Source: Ipomoea triloba
Lineage: Eukaryota; Streptophyta; Magnoliopsida; Solanales; Convolvulaceae
Length of the DNA stretch: 64,000 nucleotides
Direction of reading: 5' to 3'
Assembly: GCF_003576645.1 (NCBI RefSeq)
Contig: NC_044917.1
Coordinates: forward strand, 6,408,689 to 6,472,688
A program made the translations under genes and the position numbers. How positions within the stretch are numbered: position 1 is the first letter of the stretch; the number at the start of each line of letters is the position of its first letter. Shown here piece by piece: positions 1 through 10,866 of the stretch. The notes below the pieces were generated by a model that was not told the DNA's origin, did no database searches, and saw nothing but the letters and a program-made list of their open reading frames with translations.

Positions 1-40
<40 letters not shown>
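1..40. repeat. poly(T) tract at window edge
   Basis: The window opens with 39 consecutive T. It may be the poly(A) tail of an antisense retroposon that lies outside the window, or a simple homopolymer. Nothing in the flank decides between them. Confidence 0.8.
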
Positions 41-1589
41 AGTACTTTACACAATGGCCATTAGTTAGTAAGTATTAAACTACAAAAAGAAAGTTGAAGG
101 TGTAACTTGCATTTCAACGAATTCTTTAGTGCTTTTTGAGTAGAAAGTCATCATAGCCTTAGCTAGTAAAGAATCGCAAGTAAATTGCTCATAAGTTATA
201 ATTGATTAGCTAAAACAAAGAAAGACAATAAATAGCTTCTTAAAATAGTTAAATATAAAATTTTGTTCTTAACAAGTTAACTATCTGATCAATTTGACTG
301 AGATCGACTCATCTCAAAGACCTCTTCTTTACCAAGTTCATACTCATAATAAATAATTACGGTGGTGATGGCGCAATACACATCACACGAAGGGTGCTAG
401 GATCAATATTGGTGATAACAAGTCACTAATTTTAGTTAATATTTGTTAATGATTTTGTATAAAGATAAAACATGACAAGCTCCGAAAATATGATCAAATA
501 GATGTAACATGATTCTTGTATAATTTTTATTATTTTTTTAGCCCACCTCGTTCATAATTTATTTGGCAACTCATAATATACCTTATGGACATCTTGTCTC
601 TATTTAATTCGGAAAAGAAGTTACTTACCCACCTACGTACCTATGCAATAAATGTGCATCACCTATTCCCTTTATCCATTGCTTTCCTTCTCTTTTTATC
701 ATCAATCAACGACATATCCTTGAGGGAGACTAAAAATATTTAAAAATGAGAAAATCATGTGTTTGATTACTCAATTATTTTTAAATTATAAAGAAAAATT
801 TACACTTTCTCCCTCAAATTATAGTGATATAGTTACATCTATTTTTTCATTTAAGTTATTTTTGAAGTGTCTTTTTTTTTTTTTTTCTTTTTTACCCTGA
901 ACAACGAACCCATATATTACCAAAAACAAAACAAAACAAAAAAGAAGGAAAAAATGTTGAATACAAATGGGAACAACATCGATTCAAGCATATGAGTTAG
1001 CCTGAGAATCTACCGCCTTATTAAAAGAATGGGCTAACACATTCGCTAGCCTACGAATAAAATGAAATGACACTGATTCATTAATTATTTACTATTGATA
1101 TTTAAAATCTTAACAAAATGAGCGACTTTTATGAACGTTAGCAAAATCATTTGATGTTATTGTTCATTTAACCCAAAGACCAGTCAATTTAATTCCTTAA
1201 TTAGAAAGGTTAACCAATATCACCGTATATTATAGTGATGGTTTGAGAATTTTTAGATAATAGATTTTGTTTAGCGTATTTTAAGTTCCCATGTCATCTC
1301 ACTATGTTTTCTTTCTAAAGGTGCAAATCAATACTAAGTCATGTAGAATATTGTGAATGCACATAATTGGCAATTTCTTAATACAATTCAAATAATATAT
1401 ATACTTGTATCTAACAAAAAATCTACGAAACTGCAAAAATAAATTTTATTTTTAAATTAATGAAGACAACATACAAAATTTTAAACAAAACTAACGATTG
1501 TATTTTTTTTAATTTTAACCACAATAGACACATTTTTTAAACAAAACTAATGATTGGCTCGCTAAACTGACGAGGTGTTTGAGGTCCAC
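41..1589. other. gene-free AT-rich stretch
   Basis: I see no open frame with coding character, no splice-like structure and no clear repeat with defined ends. The stretch is AT-rich with scattered homopolymer runs. Confidence 0.5.
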
Positions 1590-1715
1590 CCGACTGATGA
1601 ACATATCCAAAAAATTTATCGCTTGAGACTCGAATTCAAATTCTCTTTATGTTTTTTTTTCCATAAAAAGAGTTCATTTGTTACTTGAGCTACCCTATTG
1701 AGTTATGGGCTTTTT
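1590..1715 (-). repeat. tRNA-derived SINE-like fragment
   Basis: On the minus strand a TAGCTCAAGT stretch resembling a pol III box A is followed about 60 bases later by a TTGAATTCGAGTC box B-like stretch. The same arrangement recurs at 43725-43865. No target duplication was found, so this is a degenerate copy. Confidence 0.45.
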
Positions 1716-1779
1716 TGTTGAAGAAAAAAAAAATGTAAATCACCAATCACCCTAAAATTAAGAAGGAAAAAATGATTGA

Positions 1780-2230
1780 CAGAAACGGCCAGCTGTTACC
1801 CTGCGTTTCCGCAGTAGTGTGGTGCTAATTACTAAAATGCCCTCGTAAAATCTCCACCGACCTTCACAACTTACCGCTGTTGATCTCAAACGTCGTCGGC
1901 AATTCCGTCAAATCCAAGATCTCGAAATTGACTCAGCTTGGGCCTTTAACTGTCTCCTTGCTTTTAATCCCCAGTGGACAGTTTCTCTTTCATACTCCCC
2001 CAGTCGATTGGCCTACTCCGTCTTGTCTCTTCAACCTTCTCCATAGACGCCTGGGAAAAATCTTCCTCTCCCTGTTCAGATAGTGTATGAAGCTTTGTTT
2101 CTGATCTCAACATCGCAGCTGTTCTTCGATCATCGCAATCTTTTACAGCTTGAAGCGGAAGTGAAGTAAGACGTCTGTTTGAGTTTGAGTTTGAGGAAGC
2201 TTTCATTCTGTTCTTCGCATTGTATTCTAG
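1780..2230 (+). promoter_or_regulatory. probable promoter and 5' leader exon of the GIL1-like gene
   Basis: This stretch is less AT-rich than its surroundings and has pyrimidine-rich CT runs typical of plant 5' leaders. A GTAAG donor-like site occurs at 2166-2170. The coding exon begins right behind a TTCCAG acceptor at 5368-5373, one base before its ATG, so an upstream non-coding exon must exist. Its exact position is inferred. Confidence 0.35.
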
Positions 2231-5200
2231 GTCAGAACTCAGAGCACATCATTCTCCTTTTTATCTAGAATATTCGGTTGAAATTTTTGTCAAAATTCTT
2301 AGAAATATCATCTGTTTGGTTGAAATTTCATGTCGTGCCTGGAAATTTTCAGTTATTTTTGCTCTTTTAGATGAGTTTTACTTGTTTTCGGTGGTATGTC
2401 ATATGTGTGTGTGTAAAGACCTGGTTTTCGCTGGTTCGGTTTACAGGAAGAGATAGCAGGGGTGTGTTAATGAATGAATGATTAGCGGTGTTTTGCTCTC
2501 TGATTCTCTTGAGATTTGCGCTGCGATGAGGATGATTGGGTGAAAATCTCCGTTTCCTGGAGGCGTTTTTGGGGAAGAAGAAAAGCAAGAGGTGATGTAA
2601 CGGTAATTTCTCTCGATGGTGGTCTTCTTCTGGTATCTATGTGTCTGTACTCTGTATTGAAATTTCAACTGCTCAATACGCATAGGAAATCGTGGATGGT
2701 GTGAGTAGCGCTAGCGCTAGCGCATGTCTCTAAGTTTGAGTTCTCTGTGTTGGTACCCTACAGTAGTTTACCGTGTGGACTCGGGTGATCTTGTGGTCAC
2801 GTGAGCCGGGCACGAAGCGCTGGATGTGAGCCCGCAGAGAACAGGGGAATGTGTTTTTGTCCGTTGGATTTACGTTGGGCACTAGGATCGAGAAACGAGT
2901 CTCAGTAGAAAATTTATGACTTGTGTGAGCCTGGTGTCTACGACAGTATAATGATAGGGCCCCCACGTGATTTTCTTAAGCGACGGGGTCCACTCAATGG
3001 GCCCACTGCATGCGTGGTGACAGGTTTAAAACAAAACAAAAATAGTAATTGTACATATTACTATTTATATTGATTGGTTAGGGAAAAAAATAATAAGGTG
3101 CGTTTACTGAAGAAACTTTACTCTTTAGCTTTCATGTTGGCACTGTCCTCCGCTGTACATTCCCGTATACGACCTGTTTGCTCTTACTCAGTTGAGTGCA
3201 TTACTGGTGTGGGGTCCGCGGGATATGCACACAAGTCACTATGAACCTTTTACCTGCTCTAGGTGGAAATATTTTGAGATCTAATTAGGTTATTTTATCA
3301 TATAGTGGGGCCAAAATTAAAGATTTTTGAATTATGTCATGGTACATTTTTCACTGTTGATAAAGTGTTGAGAGGACATCTTTCGGCAGAAATTATTTTT
3401 CATGAATATCTAAAGTATGACTATGAATGTGAATTCCCGCGTGAATGTCGGCTTGCTTGGAAAGGGTTAAGGGATTTGTCTAGTATTAGCATTATTTATT
3501 TATTTATTTTATACAATAGACTGATGGACATGGATGGGTTTGGATTATACATTCTCTCACCTAAGTATTTTTGGGGGTTGTTATGCCGTGGACTCAGGTC
3601 CACCTTGCAAGGTGTACTTGAGTCTACATTCACATATACTATACTCTACATTCACAATTTGTAAACTCCACATTTATACATTACAGGATTATATGTTTAG
3701 TAACTATACTCTACATTCACATACACTATACTCTACATTTACAATTTGTAAACTCCACATTCACATACATTGTACTCTACATTCACAATTTGTAAACTCC
3801 ACATTCACACATTCAAAACTCTATATTCATAGGTCCTATACTCCACATTCACAACTTGAGAACTCCACATTCACACATTATAGGGCTACAAGTTGTTAGA
3901 ACTTCTTAACTCTATTACATATTCACACATGCATAACTCTACATTCACGATTTCTATACTCCATATTCACAATTTGAAACCTCTACATTCACACATTTCT
4001 GGGCAACTCTACATTCACACAATCATAAGTCTACATTCACGATTTCTATATTCTACATTCACACTTTGAAACCTCTACATTCACACATTTTTGGACAACA
4101 CTATATTCAGTAATATGTTTACTAATTAAAAAAAAAAACAAAAAAAAAAAAACAAAAACAACGTAGTTTTGGACCCAAGTCCACCTTGCAAGGTGGACCT
4201 GGGTCCATAGCATAATTTGCCCATGGAGTTTGGATCTTAGATATTGGGCTCAAATTTTATTTTATTCCCTCTTGAGCACCTAGTAGAAATGTGATCATCG
4301 TTGATGATGAGTTTATAGTTTTATAATAATTCCAAGTCATAGGCTTTGGCCGGAATATAGGAATTTCTAGTGGAATAATTCTCTTGCAAAGTGGGCCTCA
4401 GCAGTATTTAGAAGGGTGACATTATTTGTCATAATCTGAAAAAAAGGTCATAATTTGAGAACTTAAATTGTCTGTAGGAAGGATTGATTGATAGAGATGC
4501 TTGTCCTATTTCCCCTTCAATTAAGGGGGAAGATTTTGGCTTCTGTGGTTGCAATATGTTGATCCTTTCAATATTTTCTCTTCCAGTGCCTTATTTTCAT
4601 TCTGTTTTGAATAAATTTCCAAATTGATTGTGAAAGATATTGAGGTGAAGTGAAGGTACTTTTGGTTATTAAGATTGGACCGTCAATCAATCATATTGAA
4701 TTGTGCCAGCTAGCCCTTTACAGTTTTCTTTGTATTTACCAGTTTATTGTGATGCTGTAATATGAACTTTATATGGCAAGATTTTGTATCTATATGAAAC
4801 TATGAAAGTCATAAGAAGCTGGTTTTGCTGTCTTTATCTGGAATTGGTAACCTGTTAGTGGGCAGCTATAGAACTCTTATTCTCACTTCCCCCCATTAAA
4901 TAATGTTCCTTGTTTGGTTAGAGTTTGACAATGTTAATGCGTCTACCATACCCCGCCTCACATAATTTGTTTATTCTTCCAGGTAGACATTTATGCACAT
5001 CATTGCTTTACAATATATAATAATATATAGTACAATATCATCTAGAGTATCTTTAATGTTCAACCTTAGACTTTTCTTTTGAGCATGTTGTTTGGATTAG
5101 ATGTTCTCTTTTCTTTACCTCCCATGTGTTTATTCATTCAGTCTTCTCCATCTTTTTAGATCCACTTTGATACTTCAATATGAAAGGAAATAAGAAACAA

Positions 5201-5373
5201 AAAGAATGCCATATTGCCTTTAATAGATTCAATCCAAGAAATAAAGCATTCTGCTTTACTCTTTTGTTTCGACATGTTATCATCATTTTGATAGTTGCAG
5301 CATCCTTACTTTAAATGTTCTTGTTCTGTAATTAGCTGAATCGTGTGTTTCCTATTTGTGAATTTGGTTCCAG
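2231..5373 (+). other. putative long leader intron of the GIL1-like gene
   Basis: No coding frame of substance occurs here. The stretch ends in a T-rich tract and a TTCCAG acceptor immediately before the ATG at 5374. A transposable element sits inside it (3578-4220). If the leader exon lies near 1850-2170, the intron is about 3.2 kb. RNA reads would settle the donor. Confidence 0.4.
3578..4220. mobile_element. TIR element with internal ~22-bp repeat array (GGTCCA family, copy 1)
   Basis: The left end reads TTATGCCGTGGACTCAGGTCC and the right end is its near inverted copy, GGACCTGGGTCCATAGCATAA. Just inside each end is a short palindrome of the form CCACCTTGCAAGGTG. The interior is a degenerate array of about 22-bp units built on ATTCACAATTTGTAAACTC. 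It contains no coding frame. The same ends and array type recur at 10390-10856 and 42991-43363. No target duplication is visible for this copy. Confidence 0.7.
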
Positions 5374-6735
5374 ATGGACTCGGTTGACCAACCTGTGGTT
5401 ACTGCAAGCAAGAGCAAATTGGCTCGTACTTTTGCGAAGGTTATGCACATTCGAGCTGTGGCAAGTAGTGTTCATGGAAATCAAAGATCCAAGTCCCATG
5501 AAAAAGTGAAAAATGATGTGATAAAGAGTGATTTTCTGAAGAACATGCAGTTCAATATTTGCGATGAAGAAGAAAAGATGATGGAGAAATTAGCAATGGA
5601 AGCTTTTATTGCCAAATTATTTGCAAGCATCTCAGCTGTTAAAGCAGCATACGCAGAGTTGCAATATGCTCAATCTCCTTACGACCCTGATGGGATTCGT
5701 GCTGCAGATCAAATGGTGGTATCTGAGCTGAAAAGTTTATCTGAACTGAAACAGTGCTTCTTGAAGAAACAGATAGAAGACTATTCCCCTGAGAGTAGTT
5801 TGGTTTTGGCAGAAATTCAGGAGCAGAAGAGCATTATCAAAACTTATGAAGTCATGGGAAAGAAGCTGGATTCTCAGGTCAGGCTCAAGGATTCAGAAAT
5901 CACCTTCTTAAGGGAGAAGTTGGAGGAGGCCAATAAGGAGAACAAAATTATCGAGAAGAGATTGAATTCAAGCGGGCAGTTGTCTGTTCCTGACAATCTT
6001 CACTTCTCAGGATTGAATCCGTGCCATTTCATTACAATCCTTCGGCAGGCAACAAAATCAATTCGGAGCTTTGTTAGGCTGCTTAGTAGGGAGATGGAAT
6101 CATCTGGTTGGGATTTAGATTTGGCAGCGAGTGCAATTGTACCTCGTGTATCTTTCTGGCAAGTAAATCACAAATGCTATGCATTCGAATCCTTCGTTTG
6201 CAGAGAGATGTTTGAAGGCTTCAATGTTCTGAACTTCTCTGTTTCACGTGAGCCCCTCCCAGAGGGTAAAAAATTGCAGAGGCTGTTGTTTGACAGATTC
6301 AAGGAACTGAAATCAGTGAAGCCAGCTGATTATCTAGCATGGAAACCAAAATCTACATTTGCAAGATTTTGCTGCAAGAAATACTTGCGGCTCATTCATC
6401 CCAGAATGGAACAATCTCTGTTCGGCAATTTGGATCAGAGAAGCATGGTGAAATCCGGGGAATACCCAGAGACTACCTTCTTTTCTTCATTTACTGAAAT
6501 GGCAAAGCGTATATGGCTTTTGCATTGCCTTGCCTTTTCCTTTGATCCTGAAGCTTCAATCTTCCAAGTGAGCAGGGGAAGTCGATTTTCCGATGTTTAT
6601 ATGGAGAGCATGAGCGACGAAGCATTCTTATCATCGGAAGGGACGCCGGAAACACAACCTCGGGTGGCTTTCACGGTGATGCCCGGCTTCAGGATAGGTA
6701 AAGCTGTTATTCAGGCTCAAGTTTATCTACGTTGA
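5374..6735 (+). CDS. DUF641 protein, GIL1/IRKI-like
   Basis: This 453-residue protein belongs to the plant GIL1/IRKI family (DUF641). Arabidopsis GIL1 is needed for light suppression of hypocotyl gravitropism; whether this copy does the same is inference. The DUF641-type segment spans about residues 64-135, with the conserved run EAFIAKLFASISAVKAAYAE. A coiled-coil-like helix covers about 145-200. The family C-terminal region starts near the CHFITILRQA stretch at 217 and ends in a GFRIGKAVIQAQVYL tail, so the protein looks full length. There is no signal peptide or membrane segment. The coding region is one exon. The ATG lies one base after a splice acceptor, which supports this start and implies a non-coding first exon. 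Membership is clear; orthology to GIL1 itself rather than a paralogue is not shown. Confidence 0.9.
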   Translation: MDSVDQPVVTASKSKLARTFAKVMHIRAVASSVHGNQRSKSHEKVKNDVIKSDFLKNMQFNICDEEEKMMEKLAMEAFIAKLFASISAVKAAYAELQYAQSPYDPDGIRAADQMVVSELKSLSELKQCFLKKQIEDYSPESSLVLAEIQEQKSIIKTYEVMGKKLDSQVRLKDSEITFLREKLEEANKENKIIEKRLNSSGQLSVPDNLHFSGLNPCHFITILRQATKSIRSFVRLLSREMESSGWDLDLAASAIVPRVSFWQVNHKCYAFESFVCREMFEGFNVLNFSVSREPLPEGKKLQRLLFDRFKELKSVKPADYLAWKPKSTFARFCCKKYLRLIHPRMEQSLFGNLDQRSMVKSGEYPETTFFSSFTEMAKRIWLLHCLAFSFDPEASIFQVSRGSRFSDVYMESMSDEAFLSSEGTPETQPRVAFTVMPGFRIGKAVIQAQVYLR

Positions 6736-7042
6736 CCCTAGACCAATACGAGCCCTTGATTCATACTCAATCGAAGGGCTCCAATCGAATGGAGCCCTTG
6801 ACACCGCGTGGACTTGTTCTGTCCGAACAACCCATTAATTAGTCTTTAGTAATTAGTATTATTAATGTTTTCTTGAGTTATTCCCCTCCCACAAGTTTTG
6901 TTAATTTTAGGCTAGTGGTGTCGGGATTGGATTCTCAGTTGTATATTATATGATTCCTTAATATAAAAATTTGATTTTCTTTGCACCCACAAATATCTTA
7001 AATTGAATATTGAATGTATTTTTCTGTCGAAATCAGAGCATT

Positions 7043-7098
7043 AACATATAGGCTAGGACCTTTCTCAAAAAAAAAAAAAAAAACATATAGGCTAGGAC
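7043..7098. mobile_element. micro-insertion: poly(A) stub between 17-bp direct repeats
   Basis: The 17-mer AACATATAGGCTAGGAC occurs at 7043-7059 and again at 7082-7098. Between them are only CTTTCTC and a run of A. Long direct repeats around an A-tail are the mark of target-primed reverse transcription, so this looks like an extremely 5'-truncated LINE or SINE insertion. Confidence 0.55.
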
Positions 7099-7344
7099 GT
7101 TCCCTCTCTCCCTAGGGAACATACCCTATAAGGCTATAAACCATTTTGTTGAAAGAGAGTGTATAGCAGAAAGTAGTTGGGACGAGGGTAATGATTCCAC
7201 GTTATTCATTGGTGATGGGGCTGATGGGTCTACCAATTTGGTGTGACGTTTGTGCGTCGCACATGCCTCGTTGGAAACTTGGGAATTGGGTTGATGGTAG
7301 GTCGGTAGGGTCCTTCCGGCCTTCATCACTGAATTTACCTTAGG

Positions 7345-7625
7345 CCTACTTTCCTTAATAGTGATGGGTTTTTGAGGAATTTTTATAGGTATGATTAGAA
7401 AAGAGAAGATGAAAATAAAGAGAAAAAATCTAGCAACAATTTAGAAGAAAAGTGAAAGGGAATTACGCTGGCAACGCGTACAAACTTATCAGCTTTTCTG
7501 CTTTTTGGGCCTCACTTATTTTGCAGTATCTAAATTTCTTCTCTCACCTATTTATCACTCCTCCACCTTATCATTTTTTTCTTAAATTCGTGTAAAATTC
7601 ATCAATGGAGATGGCCTAATAGTTA
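7345..7625. repeat. possible MITE remnant
   Basis: The ends TTAATAGTGATGGG and CAATGGAGATGGCCTAAT are loosely inverted. The interior resembles 47755-48111 in its GATTAGAAAAGAG stretch and its CT-rich right half. A diverged Tourist-like MITE fits, but the ends are not exact. Confidence 0.3.
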
Positions 7626-7639
7626 TATATTGAGGTGTA

Positions 7640-8555
7640 TGTTATATATATATATATATATATATAGAATATATATGCATCTAATCATTTATTTTGTCTT
7701 TTCAAATTTACATTTATTTTTTCTTTGCGTACAAATAAAATTAACATATACAAAATATATTATTAGAAAATTTTAACTGAGATATTTTAAATGTGACCTA
7801 TATTGATATATTTGTAATTTTAAAGAAATAAATCTAGTACATAAACACATTATTTTAATGTAATGTTTATGTATATATTAAGGTTTGTTTTTATGTAATG
7901 CAATTTGAAACATTCTTTGTCCTTTGCAATGTTCTTTGCAAGTTTTTTTTTTTAAAATAAAGTTTGCAAGACATGTAAGCAACAAAAATAATTTTTTTTT
8001 AAAAAAAATTATTTTACACAAAAGCATGCCACATCATCTTGCAGTTAGTAAAATTTATGGGATGAAGACATCCTTATGAACCTATTATAGAGGGAGTGAG
8101 AATACAAGCATATATTATACACTAGTTTAGTGTTTATGTACATTAATGTTTACATTTATTAACATATAAAAGTATAAAACAAATATTATGAACATAATAG
8201 TAATGCTATTAAATATGATGTATTAGTTGACATTTAATATGTAAATTATGACGTTTTAGATCAGGACCCATCCAACCCTAATTGATATAATTTGCCAGAT
8301 TTACTATGCATTTTCCACATCAAAAGTTTTCAAGTAAAAAAGTTGGATGACTAAGACTTGACTGGTTACAAGTAATGAAGTAAATAGTGTGGGATTAAGG
8401 AAAGGCAATACGTTTATTTTAAGTTTTTCATTTAGATATTTGTGAACATTAATGTTTATATTTATGAAATAGAAAACAAATAGTATTACCATAATACGGA
8501 CTTACGGAGTATATGATAATTTTTATTAAATATGATGTAATAGTTTACACTTAAT
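7640..8555. repeat. AT-rich stretch with (TA)n and a GGTCCA-family relic
   Basis: A (TA)n tract lies at about 7644-7668. The part from about 8115 to 8300 contains GTTTAGTGTTTATGTACATTA and ends in ATAATTTGCC; it parallels 26840-27020. I take both as diverged relatives of the GGTCCA TIR elements. There is no coding potential. Confidence 0.4.
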
Positions 8556-8559
8556 TTCG

Positions 8560-8720
8560 GAATGTGATTGAGTGGAAGTGACTCATTCATCATTAATCAA
8601 ATGTCAAAGGGTTCAATCTTTGACTTTGGGTCCGGAGTAGTCTTAAATCTTCAGGCTAATTGTCCCACCCAATTCCACTAGAGGTGCCTACAATTTTGCG
8701 AGGGAGACACTTCATGTAAA
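8560..8720 (+). repeat. tRNA-derived SINE-like element
   Basis: TGATTGAGTGGAAGTGACTC resembles box A, and GGGTTCAATCTTTGA about 40 bases downstream resembles box B. A relative on the other strand lies at 32850-32945. No clear A-tail or target duplication was seen. Confidence 0.45.
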
Positions 8721-9040
8721 ATATAATTTCTTGAATTTGCCATGCCTTTTTCTTGGAGCATTAAAGTTTTAAGTAAAAAAGTTGGCCTGACTAAAACTTG
8801 AGTAGTTACAAGTAATTGACAGAATTCCGGAATATGCTTATTGTAAAATTTTCATTTAGATAATTATACATGTAAACATCTAATCAAGCGGACCCTATTC
8901 TCTCACTTTAGAACACACCATCACCAATTCACCATCTAGTTTATAGATTGAGTACTCTATTATCTGGGAACAAATTTCATAGATCTCTAAGAACTGCTGT
9001 GTTATGCACCGAAGAATTGAACTCCAAATGTCCAATGCAA

Positions 9041-9313
9041 CTAATTGCCAATTCCCGGGCTAGGTCTCGATTCCAAATTTCGACCCACACGGCTTTGAAC
9101 CGACGGCAAACCACCATGCCCAATCACAGCATTATCGCCATTGTCATGACCTTTATCACTTGGAGACGAAGGCGGAACATCACCTTTCGGGAGGGCATTC
9201 ATCACCACCAAACTCGCCTCCATTTTCATCACCTTTCTTGATTCCATCGGTATTGCGTGACAGGCCAACAAAACCATCAAGACAAGCAAAACCGCGTTGG
9301 GGCAAGCCATCAT
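9041..9313 (-). CDS. small secreted peptide precursor (PIP/CEP-like)
   Basis: This is an intronless 90-residue pre-pro-peptide. Residues 1-20 form a signal peptide with the hydrophobic core AVLLVLMVLLACHA. A variable polar middle follows. The extreme C-terminus, SRPSPGIGN, has the proline/glycine-rich look of the CEP and PIP signalling peptides, which are cut from the C-terminus of such precursors and sensed by receptor kinases. Canonical members usually end in GH, so the terminal asparagine is a variant. Two ATGs are adjacent; the first (9313) is used here. A TATA box at 9404-9411 about 95 bases upstream supports an active promoter. The class is inferred from architecture and the terminal motif. 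Which subfamily, and which receptor, cannot be said. Confidence 0.6.
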   Translation of the reverse strand: MMACPNAVLLVLMVLLACHAIPMESRKVMKMEASLVVMNALPKGDVPPSSPSDKGHDNGDNAVIGHGGLPSVQSRVGRNLESRPSPGIGN

Positions 9314-9403
9314 ATATCCAGGCTCCTTGTATATATCTGCAAGCTAGATGGTGGAAGGATTGGAGGAGGTGCATAATGGGGAGAGAGGGGGAATTGAGAG
9401 TTG

Positions 9404-9411
9404 TATTTATA
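9404..9411 (-). promoter_or_regulatory. TATA box of the secreted-peptide gene
   Basis: TATAAATA on the minus strand lies about 90 bases before the ATG at 9313 and is followed by a CT-rich leader. Its spacing is typical for a plant promoter. Confidence 0.5.
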
Positions 9412-9499
9412 GTAGAGGTGTCAATTTGACATGCCTGTCTATTTTTTAATTTTTGTTTAGCCATGAGGTGTCCTGAGCAGGCCCTGTAGCCTGTAGGAG

Positions 9500-9665
9500 G
9501 CACCTTTAAGCCCTACCATACTCAGACTAATCCCCATTCACACCGGGCCAGCTCAATTAAGAGACAAAGTGCTGGTCAGATTGATTTTTCCATACAAGAA
9601 GGTGTTCAAACTCCCGACCTCTTTTAAGGCCACTCACGCCAACCAAGCTGGTTACATACCTGTCT
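9500..9665 (-). repeat. tRNA-derived SINE-like element
   Basis: On the minus strand, GCTTGGTTGGCGTGAGTGGCC resembles box A and GGGAGTTTGAACACC resembles box B. The distal part, CCATACTCAGACTAAT, recurs at about 44815 beside the hAT element, so this is a dispersed family. Confidence 0.5.
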
Positions 9666-9669
9666 ATTT

Positions 9670-10379
9670 GACACCTTTAATGTATAGGAAGAAGAGGCAG
9701 AGGGGAAAAGACATGCCTGCAAAGGTCCAATAAAGTTGGATATATAAGTCAGATTCAATGTTTGAAATGAAACAAAGGGAATAATTTGTTTTTGTGCAGT
9801 GAATGCCTCGTGGAAGTTGGGTAGGTATGGATGAACTAAGCCGCCGGCCTCTCTATTATATCTCTATACTCCTAACACTATATTTTCACTGTTCTTAACA
9901 ATTCCCCATAGCTTTATGCTAAGCCTCCAATTATTTGGCCATCTCACTTGCCTGCTCAAATCATCTGCAGTAACCCATATATATAGTGTGCACGCAAAGT
10001 TTAGCTTAGTGCAGTTTGAGACTACTTCTGGTTACAAAATTCTTCCTTCCTTCCATGCATTTTCCCACAAGATAGTGCTGACTGATTTGACAACAGTGAT
10101 ACTGATAGCACAAAAGGCAACTAATTAGTTCCGATAAATTTGCAACGTTGTTTCTGAGAATTGCCTAACTATAACTTTCATTGGGGTAACCTTTTCTTGG
10201 TCGGAGATGACAGAAAATCTTGTATAATATTAGGGTGTGTTTGGTTGGAACCTGAAAATCATAATCAGAATCAAATACTTGATAATCGGGGAATGAGTTT
10301 TGGTGAAAGTATTTTGCGTGTTTGGTAGTAGGGCTGACTGGCTGAGATTGGAATGATTATCAATATTTTTGTTTGGTTA
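9670..10379. other. gene-free stretch
   Basis: I see no convincing gene. From about 10233 a GGGTGTGTTTGGTTGGAACC start and internal TGTTTGGTAG suggest a hAT-type MITE fragment whose right side is interrupted by the TIR element at 10390. Confidence 0.35.
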
Positions 10380-10389
10380 TATATGACCC

Positions 10390-10856
10390 GACAAATTATG
10401 CTATGGACCCGAGTCCACCTTGTAAGGTGGACCCAGGTCCAAAATGCGCGTCTGGAATAACGGTGCCATTAGTGGCACCATTTCCTCAGCCAATGATATT
10501 TTTTTGTGTGAATATAGAGTTCAAAATTGTGAATATAGATTCAAAAATTGTGTTATATTGTTGAATATAGAGTTTTTAAATTGTGAATATAGAGTTTTTT
10601 AATTGTGAATATAGAATTATGAAATTGTGAATATAGAGTTCTGTAATTGTGAATATAGAATTCAAAAATTGTGAATATTGAATTTTGTAATTTTGTATAT
10701 TGTGATCTAAAATTGTGAATATAAAGTTCAAAAATTATGAATATAGAGGAACGAATTCTAGAGATAAACGGAAGCAATTTTTTTTTTAAATTTAGACGGC
10801 GTCGTTTTGAAGCCGAGTTCACCTTGCAAATGGACCCGGGTCCATGGCATAACAAC
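10390..10856. mobile_element. MULE-like TIR element with internal ~22-bp array (GGTCCA family, copy 2)
   Basis: The element is flanked by the 10-bp direct repeat TATATGACCC at 10380-10389 and 10857-10866. The ends are inverted: left ATTATGCTATGGACCCGAG, right ACCCGGGTCCATGGCATAA. A 9-11-bp target duplication points to the Mutator superfamily. The interior is a degenerate tandem array of units like GAATATAGAGTTCTGTAATT, the complement of the array in copy 1. No transposase is present, so it is non-autonomous. Confidence 0.75.
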
Positions 10857-10866
10857 TATATGACCC

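Noticed and set aside
2696..2725. GCTAGCGCTAGCGC palindromic stretch as a regulatory site
   Set aside because: It is a short tandem of GCTAGC with no further support as a binding site.
3534..3899. 121-codon frame with repeated HSHTLYSTFTICKL-like units
   Set aside because: The repeats come from the non-coding ~22-bp array of the TIR element.
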